A DNA stretch of 64,000 nt, from positions 1-64,000 of the forward strand of contig LGRX02034701.1 of the NCBI GenBank assembly GCA_001247695.2, written 5' to 3'. Under the pieces are notes generated by a model. That model saw nothing but the letters and a program-made list of their open reading frames with translations. It had not been told where the DNA came from and made no database searches. Every line of letters begins with the position of its first letter. Within the stretch, counting starts at the first letter, position 1. Origin of the DNA: Cymbomonas tetramitiformis (lineage: Eukaryota > Chlorophyta > Pyramimonadophyceae > Pyramimonadales > Pyramimonadaceae). Made by a program: the position numbers and the translations under genes. Shown here piece by piece: positions 1 through 10,094 of this stretch.

Positions 1-310
1 TCCCACAATAAATGCACCTCTCCGCATCGCATCGAGTCCCACAATAAAAGCACCTCTCCGCATCGCATCGAGTCCCACAAAAACAGGGGTGCTATTCGCA
101 TCCCATCGAGCCCTACAAAGGGGGGGGGTACTTCAAGCATCGCATCAAGCCTCACAAAATAGGGGGGCTTCAAGCATTGCAGTAAGTCCTACAAAAAGGG
201 GGTGTGGAGCGCCTCAAGCATCGCATTGAGCCCCCCAAAAGGGGGGTACTTTTCACACCACGTTCTGCCCCACAAGGGAGCGTATTCCGCAGCGCATCAA
301 GCCATCATAT
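1..310. repeat. Degenerate 36-38 bp tandem repeat
   Basis: About eight head-to-tail units, each starting with a form of TCCCACAA and ending near GCATCGCATCGAG. The first two are 36 bp and nearly identical; later units vary from 34 to 44 bp and gain G runs in the middle. The array seems to enter from outside the window. Short open frames here are by-products of the repeat. Confidence 0.75.
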
Positions 311-872
311 CCAAGTCCATAACGAAGGTGCTTTCCACATGGCATCGACTTGCACGCTCACAAATCAGGAGTTGTATGCTCCAGGCCAAGAGACTTTGGT
401 GTTGGCTGGACTTCCAGAGCCGCCAGGCTGGCCGCCTGCGATCTAGGCAGATAGGAGGCAAGAGAGGCAAATTAGACGGTTCCAGTGGTAGCCGGAGGGG
501 AAACCTTCATTAGCAGGTCCTGGCGATTGAATGATCATGCTCCGCTTGGCAGTGCCAGCTTGTGGCACCAGCTGAGGAGAAGCGTCGAGGTGCAATGAAG
601 GGTCGAGGTCACAGGATAGGACCTGGCAACCACTCGCCGGGCCCCCAAGCTGCTTTTTTCCAGCCTCCAAAATCATAATAACACAGAGCGATGCGATCTG
701 TTTAGCGATACTCTAATATAAGTCCGACAGCATGATAGATTGTACCATATTTTCCAGAGATCGATTCATGAGATTTGTGATGCTCATTGCAGCAATGTGC
801 ATCACAATCTCAGCAACGCGGATTAGGCTGCAGCCTCCTAGTGTACCAGGTGAGGTCCACTGACAAACGCTG
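311..872. other. Spacer, no gene recognised
   Basis: This stretch lies between two tandem arrays. The small frames at 202-513 and 443-676 show no known domain and no retroelement motif. I see no RNA gene. Confidence 0.4.
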
Positions 873-3724
873 GGCCAGCCGAAGGGCGTGGAGCTGCCTC
901 TGCCACACGGCCGCTCGGCCAGCCCAAGGGCGTGGAGCTGCCTCTGCCACACGGCCGCTCGGCCAGCCCAAGGGCGTGGAGCTGCCTCTGCCACACGGCC
1001 GCTCAGCCAGCCCAAGGGCGTGGAGCTGCCTCTGCCACACGGCTGGTGGGCCAGCCCAAGGGCGTGGAGCTGCCTCTGCCACACGGCCGCTCGGCCAGCC
1101 CAAGGGCGTGGAGCTGCCTCCGCCACACGGCCGCTCGGCCAGCCCAAGGGCGTGGAGCTGCCTCCGCCACACGGCCGCTCGGCCAGCCCAAGGGCGTGGA
1201 GCTGCCTCTGCCACACGGCCGCTCGGCCAGCCCAAGGGCGTGGAGCTGCCTCTGTCACACGGCCGCTCGGCCAGCCCAAGGGCGTGGAGCTGCCTCCGCC
1301 ACACGGCCGCTCGGCCAGCCCAAGGGCGTGGAGCTGCCTCCGCCACACGGCCGCTCGGCCAGCCCAAGGGCGTGGAGCTGCCTCTGCCACACGGCCGCTC
1401 GGCCAGCCCAAGGGCGTGGAGCTGCCTCTGCCACACGGCCGCTCGGCCAGCCCAAGGGCGTGGAGTTGCCTCTGCCACACGGCCGCTCGGCCGGCCCAAG
1501 GGCGTGGAGCTGCCTCTGCCACACGGCCGCTGGGCCAGCCCAAGGGCGTGGAGCTGCCTCTGCCACACGGCCGCTCGGCCAGCCCAAGGGCGTGAAGCTG
1601 CCTCTGCCACACGGCCGCTCGGCCAGCCCAAGGGCGTGGAGCTGCCTCTGCCACACGGCCGCTCGGCCAGCCCAAGGGCGTGGAGCTGCCTCTGCCACAC
1701 GGCCGCTCGGCCAGCCCAAGGGCGTGGAGCTGCCTCTGCCACACGGCCGCTCGGCCAGCCCAAGGGCGTGGAGCTGCCTCTGCCACACGGCCGCTGGTCC
1801 AGCCCAAGGGCGTGGAGCTGCCTCTGCCACACGGCTGCTGGGCCAGCCCAAGGGCATGGAGTTGCCTCCGTCACACGGCCGCTTGGCCAGCCCAAGGGCG
1901 TGGAGCTGCCTCTGCCACACGGCCGCTCGGCCAGCCCAAGGGCGTGGAGCTGCCTCTGCCACACGGCCGCTCGGCCAGCCCAAGGGCGTGGAGCTGCCTC
2001 TGCCACACGGCCGCTCGGCCAGCCCAAGGGCGTGGAGCTGCCTCTGCCACACGGCCGCTCGGCCAGCCCAAGGGCGTGGAGCTGGAGCTGCCTCTGCCAC
2101 ACGGCCGCTCGGCCAGCCCAAGGGCGTGGAGCTGCCTCTGCCACACGGCCGCTCGGCCAGCCCAAGGGCGTGGAGTTGCCTCTGCCACACGGCCGCTCGG
2201 CCGGCCCAAGGGCGTGGAGCTGCCTCTGCCACACGGCCGCTGGGCCAGCCCAAGGGCGTGGAGCTGCCTCTGCCACACGGCCGCTCGGCCAGCCCAAGGG
2301 CCTGGAGCTGCCTCTGCCACACGGCTGGTGGGCCAGCCCAAGGGCGTGGAGCTGCCTCTGCCACACGGCCGCTGGGCCAGCCCAAGGGCGTGGAGCTGCC
2401 TCTGCCACACGGCCGCTCGGCCAGCCCAAGGGCGTGGAGCTGCCTCTGCCACACGGCCGCTCGGCCAGCCCAAGGGCGTGGAGCTGCCTCTGCCACACGG
2501 CCGCTCGGCCAGCCCAAGGGCGTGGAGCTGCCTCTGCCACACGGCCGCTGGCCAGCCCAAGGGCGTGGAGCTGCCTCTGCCACACGGCCGCCGGCCAGCC
2601 CAAGGGCGTGAGTCTGCCACACGGCCGCTGGGCCAGCCCAAGGGCGTGGAGCTGCCTCTGCCACACGGCTGCTGCTTGGCCAGCCCAAGGGCAGCTGAGC
2701 CTCCGCCACACGGCCGCTCGGCCAGCCCAAGGGCGTGGAGCTGCCTCTGCCACACGGCCGCTCGGCCAGCCCAAGGGCGTGGAGCTGCCTCCGCCACACG
2801 GCCGCTCGGCCAGCCCAAGGGCGTGGAGCTGCCTCCGCCACACGGCCGCTCGGCCAGCCCAAGGGCGTGGAGCTGCCTCTGCCACACGGCCGCTCGGCCA
2901 GCCCAAGGGCGTGGAGCTGCCTCTGTCACACGGCCGCTCGGCCAGCCCAAGGGCGTGGAGCTGCCTCTGCCACACGGCCGCTCGGCCAGCCCAAGGGCGT
3001 GGAGCTGCCTCTGCCACACGGCCGCTCGGCCAGCCCAAGGGCGTGGAGCTGCCTCTGCCACACGGCCGCTCGGCCAGCCCAAGGGCGTGGAGCTGCCTCT
3101 GCCACACGGCCGCTCGGCCAGCCCAAGGGCGTGGAGCTGCCTCTGCCACACGGCCGCTCGGCCAGCCCAAGGGCGTGGAGCTGCCTCTGCCACACGGCCG
3201 CCAGCCCAAGGGCGTGGAGCTGCCTCTGCCACACGGCCGCTGGTCCAGCCCAAGGGCGTGGAGCTGCCTCTGCCACACGGCTGCTGGGCCAGCCCAAGGG
3301 CATGGAGTTGCCTCCGTCACACGGCCGCTTGGCCAGCCCAAGGGCGTGGAGCTGCCTCTGCCACACGGCCGCTCGGCCAGCCCAAGGGCGTGGAGCTGCC
3401 TCTGCCACACGGCCGCTCGGCCAGCCCAAGGGCGTGGAGCTGCCTCTGTCACACGGCCGCTCGGCCAGCCCAAGGGCGTGGAGCTGCCTCTGCCACACGG
3501 CCGCTCGGCCAGCCCAAGGGCGTGGAGCTGCCTCTGTCACACGGCCGCTCGGCCAGCCCAAGGGCGTGGAGCTGCCTCTGCCACACGGCCGCTCGGCCAG
3601 CCCAAGGGCGTGGAGCTGCCTCTGCCACACGGCCGCTAGGCCAGCCCAAGGGCGTGGAGCTGCCTCTGCCACACGGCCGCTCGGCCAGCCCAAGGGCGTG
3701 GAGCTGCCTCTGCCACACGGCCGC
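873..3724. repeat. 44-bp GC-rich minisatellite, about 65 units
   Basis: The unit begins GGCCAGCCCAAGGGCGTGGA and continues to CCACACGGCCGCTC, 44 bp in all. Units differ by a few recurrent changes, such as CTGCTGG or GGTGG in place of CCGCTCGG, GAGTTG for GAGCTG, and TCACAC for CCACAC. Some units are shortened (about 2548-2700, 3190-3210) and one carries a 6-bp duplication (about 2080). Because 44 is not divisible by three and the unit lacks stops in most frames, long frames open on both strands. They are not genes. Groups of variant units recur in order at about 1790-1890 and 3235-3335, and at about 1460-1500 and 2170-2215, which indicates block duplications. Confidence 0.95.
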
Positions 3725-3741
3725 TGTGTGCAAAGCCGGAG

Positions 3742-4233
3742 ATGGTGATCAAACTGCGCTCGGCAGAATTTTGCTGTGCTGGTGCTCATTTGGTTGCCAA
3801 TTCATTTGGTCACCCACACGACATCAATGCAAATACCACGGTGAGCACTCCGGGGTGCATGGCAGGGATGTTCCACGTTTGCACAACGGCGGGCACCTCA
3901 GATTGCCAAAATGAGGTTTCACCCTACTGGTGCTTGAGCACGCAACGACAAAGACACATGGTGATGCAAGAGGAGCCACAAGCAGCACGACCCACAGGTA
4001 GTACCTCAACAGCCATTTCCGACTCAGCTAGTGAAGGTGGTTCATCACCCTGCCATGGCCATTACACCCCGCAACACAACACGGTGCAACTTTTTCAATA
4101 CTTGCACACTATGCCACAGAAATGTGGGAGAGGTAGAATGAGGCTGGTCTACCGGCGCACGTGGTGCCCAGCCGACTCCGCCGCATACAGCGCATTCATT
4201 AACAGCTACACCCACAGTGGAAGTCAAGGCTGA
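3742..4233 (+). CDS. Hypothetical ORF, 163 codons, next to minisatellite
   Basis: An open frame starts directly after the last 44-bp unit. It is rich in His, Thr, Ser and Cys and has no domain, signal peptide or membrane segment that I recognise. Nothing around it supports expression. It may be chance, and I list it mainly because it is the longest frame in this spacer. Confidence 0.12.
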   Translation: MVIKLRSAEFCCAGAHLVANSFGHPHDINANTTVSTPGCMAGMFHVCTTAGTSDCQNEVSPYWCLSTQRQRHMVMQEEPQAARPTGSTSTAISDSASEGGSSPCHGHYTPQHNTVQLFQYLHTMPQKCGRGRMRLVYRRTWCPADSAAYSAFINSYTHSGSQG

Positions 4234-4258
4234 GTTTTAGGAGAGTCACAACCCACTT

Positions 4259-5067
4259 GTGACTCTAAATCATCATCTCAGTCTCCTAGGGTGTGACAGG
4301 CACGCCCAGAATGTGGACCCTGGCACAATGCATGGCATATTTATACGACCCATACGGAAGCGCTGGTTCGAGAACAATATCAAACTCGATGAGGGAAGCA
4401 CCGAGCACATGGCTAACCCAACAGACGACAGAGGGGAAAATCTGGTCGGTAATAACACACGAAGAAAAAAAATACCTAACAGATTCGCATAATTGTGGGC
4501 TATGGGTAATACACACAACACACAAATGGCAAGAATGGCACAAGGAGAACACTGGATAGAAGCTCCCCCAATATCTTGCCAGGGATCATATATAAGGAAC
4601 GGAAGGGGGGGAACAATGGGAAAACGAATTGATGAATATAGAAAGCGACTCCAACCAGAAGTGAGAAAAATAATAATGGAAGGCATAAAAGAAGCAAAGA
4701 GAATAGGGGAGGAGGGAGAAGTGGAAATAATAATGACAACACTAAACACAACAACAAGGGAAACGCCGACACTGTTCGATACATTTATGGAAACAGTAGA
4801 AAATGACCAAAACATGGCAAACCAAAAAACACCACAGGAGCCCACCAAACCAAAAAACCAAGAAGTGAGTCGCAAAGAAGACGAACAACAAAAACGACCC
4901 ACGACCACAAAATGAAGACGAACAGCGCATATAAGAAGCACATACCGGAGCAACTGAAATTACCCAGAACCAGGGCTTGGATAAAGAACCCAACATAAGA
5001 TGCCTAACATGGAAATTTGCAAAACAGAAGGAAACAGCTAATGACCAAATGGAGGTTCAACAAGAGG
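4259..5067 (+). other. A-rich spacer with weak coding-like signal
   Basis: The plus strand is purine-rich, with overlapping frames at 4293-4559 and 4493-4915. The first reads like ordinary protein with Trp, His and Lys but matches no family I can name. The second is Lys/Glu-rich and low in complexity. The composition resembles 19770-20560, so both could be fragments of one non-LTR element. That is a guess. The segment ends where the B2 repeat of the YR relic begins. Confidence 0.25.
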
Positions 5068-5480
5068 ATTTCTTTTGCTCTTCACATCTAATTGCCAACA
5101 AGCACACCGCATAGCATTTCATTAAAAATAGCTTTCTTTTGACATGCTTTTAAGTGTGTGAGAGAAAATCTCTTTTAGGAATGCCTTTACTAGGCTGATT
5201 CACAACTTCACATGCTTTCTAGGTTGGTGCATGGCTTCTAAGGCAAAATGTTCAGAGTCTTCTGGGTTGGGTGGGTAGGGAAGGCAAAAGAACAAAGCTA
5301 CGGATTCCCGTTGTCGGAACTCCTAAATTTTGCCGTGTGTAAAGCCTTCAGATCTAACTCAGCTGCTGATTTGATCTAATGGCTCAGGAAACCCAAATCG
5401 ATCTACCGGCACAGAAACCTCTAAAACTCCGCAGGCTCCAATTTAACCATTTCTTTTGCTCTTCACATCTCATTGCCATG
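5068..5480 (-). repeat. Split terminal repeats B1-A2-B2 of YR relic
   Basis: On the minus strand, B1 (about 5478-5448) reads TGGCAATGAGATGTGAAGAG followed by CAAAAGAAAT. It is followed at once by AAATTGGAG, the start of A2. A near-identical B2 lies at about 5098-5068. This matches B1 (TGGCAAATGAGGATTCGAGC then AAAAGAGAAA) and the A2 start TGTTCAAATTGGAG of the intact copies. The element therefore probably ends at about 5068. Confidence 0.75.
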
Positions 5481-5492
5481 TAACAGAGATCA

Positions 5493-6800
5493 TTAGGCAC
5501 ACTCCTCTATGCCATGCTGCTGCTGCCGCCACCTCGGAGTGGTCCACCAGAAATACTTCTCCCTGTGCTCGTCGGGAACAGCTGCCGGGTCAATGTAGGA
5601 GTGGATGGCAGAGGACAGCTGAGACCAGCCGCCCACGAAGCAGCACTTCTCAAGCGCCGAGCCCACTGCCCTGGGACAGGTCCAAGCCCCCTTGCGGGTG
5701 TTGTGGCCAGAGAAGTGTCCCCCTTCCGGAGGGACACACCCCAGCTTCCCCAATGCCAACTGCACCCAGCCATTAGCTTGCGCCGACTATAGCTTTCCTC
5801 GCTCCCACGGCAGCCTCCAGTAGCTGCCCTGCACCTCCGAGCCCGTCACCGGGCGCTGCCCCCAACTGGCATCTCGCACCTGCTACCAGTGCTTACCAGT
5901 GCTGCAGGAGCCGCACAAGCCCCGCCACCCCCGCCACGGGGATGGTGAGCCTCCTCCTAAGGCGCACGTGCCCCCTACCTTTCTCCTTGTGGAGATCCAC
6001 GGAGATGTCATCACCTGTGATGCTGATGTGCTCCTAGCGCATGGAGACGCCCGTCTCCGGCCTGCCAAAGGTGACAAAGGCAAACACCACGTAGGTGCAC
6101 GCACTGAGCAGCTCCGTAGCTGCCCGGTGGGCCCGGTCAAGCCCCAGCCCGTGCTCATGCACCACCGAGACATGTCTGGCCGGCAGCCAGGTCCGCACCG
6201 TCTGCTCCTCACCTGCGGCCTCAGCCGCCTGCATCCGGAGGCGGGACATGCCCTTCACCGCTCTGGAGACTGCCCGGCCCTTCGCAGGCCCGAGGAATCC
6301 CATGTCCTCGTGGTAATTGTTGATGGCGGGCAGGTAAGGCTGCATGTTGGACGCTTGCACCGTGCCCTTGTCCAGCATGTGGGCAATGTACAACCTCACC
6401 GTGGCCCCCGTTGCCGGAAGCCACTCCTTGCTCTCCACCTCACAGAACGCCGTGAAGGCCCGAGCCTTCGGCCAGTAGTTGGCCACCGTATTGTCACCCA
6501 ATGATTCCCCCTGCATCCGCACCGCCAGCTCAATGAGGGAGCAGTCCCCCAGCTCCCCCTTCCAGCGCTCCTGAAGCGCTGCATCCCTGCCAGCGATCTC
6601 CTGCACAACTGCCGGGAGCACCTCATACTTCTCCTTGCTCATGTCCAGGTCCTCCTTGTCACCGTCCTCGTAGGCAATGTGGGTCAGGCCGTGAGGCCCC
6701 GTGACACCCACGGTGCCGGTGTACCAGGCATCATCTTGGGGCCAGTACACCATCTGCGGAGCGTGCCTGGCCGCCCGCCTCCCATCCTGCAGGTAATGGC
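5493..6800 (-). pseudogene. Tudor-like module plus tyrosine recombinase, broken
   Basis: The N-terminal part (about 6765-6620) reads VYWPQDDAWYTGTV and later AYEDGDKEDLDMSKEKYEVL, a typical Tudor/agenet-like pattern. The recombinase follows: SAM-like core with TVANYWPKARAFTAFCE and INNYHEDMGFLGPAKG, then FVTFGRPETG. An in-frame TAG lies at about 6031-6033, after which reading continues through ITGDDISVDLHKEKG and stops again near 5893. A segment is lost or garbled at 5790-5890. The catalytic end is in another frame at 5765-5570: GHNTRKGA (HxxR), VGGWSQ, and YIDP with the nucleophilic Tyr. In a live element this enzyme would integrate a circular cDNA without target duplication. Confidence 0.85.
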
Positions 6801-8380
6801 TCACCGGGAGGCGGAGATGCGGAACATGATGCCGTCCCAGCTCGAGGCCCCGAGCAGCTCGGACCCTCCCTGCCGGATTGGGGTAAAGAGATCCCTGCTC
6901 CTGGGCAGGATCACCACCTCGTCGGCCATGGCCTCCAGCTGCTGGAGCCACATCTGCCCCGGCCAGTAGGGCGCCACTACCGTAGCGGCGCACCCTTCCT
7001 CCCGCAGCTTGTGCGCGACCTCGTCGAGGAGGGACCACGGGGGGTTGACCCAATTGACCTCTCCTAGCCAGGAAAAGGCCAAAGAGTCCATGCCCTCGCA
7101 CCCCGGGTCGTGCCACTGTGCGTAGTAGCGCGGCAGCTGGGCGGAGAGCTCCGAGGCGAAGCGGTCCACTGTGTGCCGGTGCCACTCCCGCTCTGTCCAC
7201 TAAAACCACGTACGGTTCAGCCGCCAGTCGTCGAGGTCCTTGTCCCGGGACAAGCAGTCGGCCCACTTGTTTGCCTCGCTTCTGATGTATCTCGCCTGTA
7301 GCTCGATGTTGTTTAAGTCCAGCAGGATCCACAGGCGCCGCATCCGCCGCATCAGCTCCGGGTTGCGCGACGTGAAGTGAGAGAGCACTGTTAGCTGCAC
7401 AGTGCGCTGAACGGCGTGATGTGTGTATCGGGGGCGGCGCGCAGGAGACCTCCCCACCACCTCCGAGAAAGGAAAGAGCGAGGAATGCATTTGCTGATTG
7501 ATGGACCATACTCGCCAAAGCGTGTCTCAGGGTTTCTTAGGTGGTGGTGTGGGACCATCATCACCACAGTGGATTCCATAGGGGTCCCGCCTGGTTGTCG
7601 CAGTAGAGGCGTACCACCTTGCCGGTGAGCTCTCTCAGGAAGGATTGCACCGTCTTGTACACGGCCTCCAACCTGAGTCTCACCAAGACCCGAGATGTCA
7701 GCTCGCGCGCCCTGAGAGCCTCGATCCTGCTGCTTAGCAGCAGCAGGAAGTCGTCCATGTAGGGGAGCACCCGCGCCCCTTGCTGATGCTCCTCGCAGCC
7801 GCATCCTCCAGCTCGCCTGCGAACTGCCCATCGCCGTCGCACCTTGCTTCCACTTTGCAGCTTCCGCACTTCTCACCGATCCTCCGCGGATCGTGGAGAA
7901 CGCAGGCACTCCACGAGCACCTTCATGACCTTGACGAAGATGCAAGGCGAGTCGTTCCAGTCGAATGGAAGAGCGCCGCACTGGAATAACTCCCCCCGCA
8001 CATCGAACTGCATGTACTCGTGGAAGGCGGGGTCGATCCCCACGACGTGGTAGCCGTCCTGGAATCGAAGCTGATGCACCCATCGTTGGGCTTGGCGAGC
8101 CGTTGCAGTTTCTTGAGCGTCTCCATCTTGCAGCGGGACTTGACGCAATGTGAGTTCAACCAGCGGAAGTCCATCACAAGACGTCACTTGTTCGTCCCCG
8201 GCTTCGGCACCAGGAACACTCGGGATACGTGTCGTCGCCTCCTCGCTCGTACCCATGCGCCCGTTTTGAGACACCGCTCGGTCTCTGCGGCCATCCACTC
8301 CAGCTGCGGAGGGGTGGCGTCGCCCAACGGCACTCCGTGATTGAAAGGCAAAGCGCCTTGTCGACCCAGCGCATCCTTGC
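6801..8380 (-). pseudogene. RT - RNase H - methyltransferase-like ORF, broken
   Basis: Pieces in several frames line up with the intact ORF2 of YR copy 1. Fingers: HVSRVFLVPKPGTNK and DFRWLNSHCVK (about 8230-8120). Palm: LPYMDDFLLLL (about 7770). RNase H: VVRLYCDNQ, then SHFTSRNPELMRRMRRLW and YIRSEANKWADCLSRD (about 7600-7220). Methyltransferase-like: MDRFASELSAQLPRYYAQWH and VNWVNPPWSLLDEVAHKLRE (7169-6801). Frameshifts near 8060, 7870, 7570 and 7390, and a stop near 7200 after NRTWF, show it is dead. It would have made the cDNA of the element. Confidence 0.88.
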
Positions 8381-8579
8381 CCCTTTACTGATGCATGACC
8401 TCCGAGTTCGCGCCAGCTGCGCGCCATGCCCCTCTTCTGTCCCACACCCTTTCCTGCAGGGTGGGCTCTTTCCGTTGGACGCCCCGAGGGGCGGAAGGCG
8501 TCCAACACTTTCCTGATCGGAAAGTTAGGTCTGGGCTTGGGCGCCTCGCCCAAACCCTGACCCTTTACCTCCCTTGCCG

Positions 8580-8703
8580 CTGCTGCTGCCACCTTCACCT
8601 TTGCAGGGGCAAGCACCAACCGCTGGTAACGCATTAGAGAATTATTGCGTTTGGAGAGGGCGTCGTAGGACTTGTCATTGTAGAGATCGTACATCTGCGG
8701 CAT
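8580..8703 (-). pseudogene. gag remnant of the YR relic
   Basis: The frame reads MPQMYDLYNDKSYDALSKRN followed by SLMRYQRLVLAPA. It matches the middle of the YR copy 1 gag (RMPQLYDLHGSKTYDALSKK and YECMVLAPALSYL). Both gag ends are missing. What follows runs in a different composition into the RT region, so most of the C-terminal half of gag has been deleted. Confidence 0.8.
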
Positions 8704-8749
8704 GTCGGTCTCCAGTGTAGCAGGCCGTGCAGGGAACTAAGCAAAACTC

Positions 8750-9061
8750 GAGACTTTGGGCCAAAAAGTCAGACTGTACACCTGCACCTGATACCTTGGG
8801 TGCGAACTTTGCTCTTAGGTGAAGGGCTCAGGAACGGTGGTTGCTTGGGCTGCGGGTGTGAAGGGGGGCATGCTTCGGTCCCAGTCCGGGTGTCCGTCGA
8901 CTGACAGCACACGCGGATCTTGGACAAGTACATAGGGGTAAGAATGAGAGAGAGACGTTGGGGCATGCAGGGCTGGCCGTGAGTCATCTCGCTATCATCT
9001 GAGTGGATGTGAGAAGCATTCAGGAGCAAGGCGGTGTTGTGCCAAGATACCACTGACACAT
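8750..9061. repeat. R1-associated flanking repeat, copy a
   Basis: This sequence is similar to 19250-19509: CACCTGCACCTGATACCTTGG, GGTGGTTGCTTGGG, GTGCATAGGGGT-like and GCCGTGAGTCATCTCGC blocks occur in the same order. In both places an R1 copy follows directly, so this may be the upstream half of a longer element. No coding potential is seen. Confidence 0.6.
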
Positions 9062-9063
9062 AC

Positions 9064-9565
9064 TGAATGGCATGAGATCAGCCGACAAAAGCCAGCCCAC
9101 CATCATCCCAGTGGATGTGAGAAGCAAATCAGGAGCAGGGCGGGGCCGTGACAAGATACCCCCAACTCATACATATTCCCAACCCACATGCCAAGCAGCA
9201 TGGAAAGATGATACGATGTGACCGATCATCGCCCAACAATAGTTGGTCCCAGGGTTACGGGGTAATCGGACCCTGCTGGCATGCCCCCCAGTGGCTCACG
9301 GTCGATGGATGGGACCCGTTGGTCCATGGTTATGCCATGAATGCAGTCACACCACACAGCATGGACACCCCATGGTAAAAAATGAAACCATGCGGGCACC
9401 TAAGTGCTCCCCACAAAAATCAAGGGAAAACACGGAACGCGGACTTCACCACCCTCTGCCTCTCCTTGCAGCAAAGGCGGACGAATCCACCGAGCCCTCC
9501 AAGAGGCAGAGCCCTCCAGAATGGCACCACAGGGACAACCGCCTCCCAAAACCCACTTCCATCCG
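9064..9565. mobile_element. Short interspersed repeat R1, copy a (502 bp)
   Basis: It starts TGAATGGCATGAGATC and ends CCACTTCCATCCG. It is nearly the same length and sequence as the 501-bp insertion at 15607-16107. Two partial copies lie at 18880-18953 and 19510-19739. I see no long ORF and no terminal A-run. Target duplications elsewhere (12 and 18 bp) suggest movement by a non-LTR-type mechanism. No convincing Pol III A/B box pair is visible, so SINE status is unproven. Confidence 0.7.
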
Positions 9566-9615
9566 GCGGCGCCCCGTTCACAACGACGCGCCAGTACCTC
9601 ACATCTGGGTCAAAT

Positions 9616-10039
9616 TGTTAGAATTCGAGAGTCTGTTTTCACAAAAGCGAGCGTAAACTTTCATTCTCAAAAGATATACCAGTTCCCAGCTTGAAACGCC
9701 ACGAACTTTAGCGCCCAATCATTATTGATTGGGCAGTCTAAGTGAAAGTTCACTAAACAGATTCCTACGTGTTACTGTCGTGTTCATACCGACCGCAATG
9801 ACACGCCTGAGTACCGGCCTACGATCAAAATGTGGGCCGATGAACTTATTACGCACTTGCCGATGGTTTTCAATGATCTAACGGCCACGATTAGTTCAAC
9901 AGATCTGCAGATCTAGATCTAAGGGTTTCTTAGGGTTCCTTCAGGGTTTCTTTAGGGTTTGAGCATCCTGACGCCCACACGAGGCCTAGACAGTCATACT
10001 TTACACCAAACTAATCAGCAGGCACTGCACATTCCAATA
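9616..10039 (-). repeat. 3' LTR of Copia-1
   Basis: It begins TGTTAGAATTCGAG and ends ATTCCAATA on the plus strand, and matches 17137-17560 at about 97 percent over 424 bp. On the minus strand it contains four telo-box-like AAACCCT/GAACCCT motifs in a row (9920-9960). Confidence 0.95.
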
Positions 10040-10047
10040 CCCCTTCT
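10040..10047 (-). other. Likely polypurine tract of Copia-1
   Basis: On the minus strand AGAAGGGG directly precedes the 3' LTR (which starts TATTGGAATG). This is the expected place for the plus-strand primer of reverse transcription. Confidence 0.6.
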
Positions 10048-10094
10048 AAAGGGTGACTGTCTAGCTAATGCTAGTTCTCGGGTATGGTGCCCCT

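Larger units (their letters stand above)
5068..8703 (-). mobile_element. Decayed YR (DIRS/PAT-like) retrotransposon, minus strand
   Basis: Read on the minus strand the order is: gag remnant (8703-8600), reverse transcriptase with YMDD, RNase H, methyltransferase-like domain with NPPW, Tudor-like module, tyrosine recombinase, and split repeats (B1 near 5478-5448, B2 near 5098-5068). The order and many residues match the two better preserved copies at 29920-35204 and 38241-43534, but the protein is clearly more diverged, so this is a separate subfamily. It has several frameshifts, stops and an internal deletion. The left repeat (A1) and most of gag are missing, and sequence shared with the R1 region begins just beyond. 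Confidence 0.88.

Noticed and set aside
873..3724. Regular array that could be taken for CRISPR
   Set aside because: Units are directly joined with no unique spacers, and the genome is eukaryotic.
713..3914. Several long ORFs (up to 950 codons) on both strands with Pro/Arg/Ala/Leu-rich repeats
   Set aside because: They are all translations of the 44-bp minisatellite in different frames. The unit lacks stops, and no frame is preferred.
5883..6504. Plus-strand ORFs across the minus-strand YR relic
   Set aside because: They mirror the GC-rich recombinase coding region and have no domain of their own.
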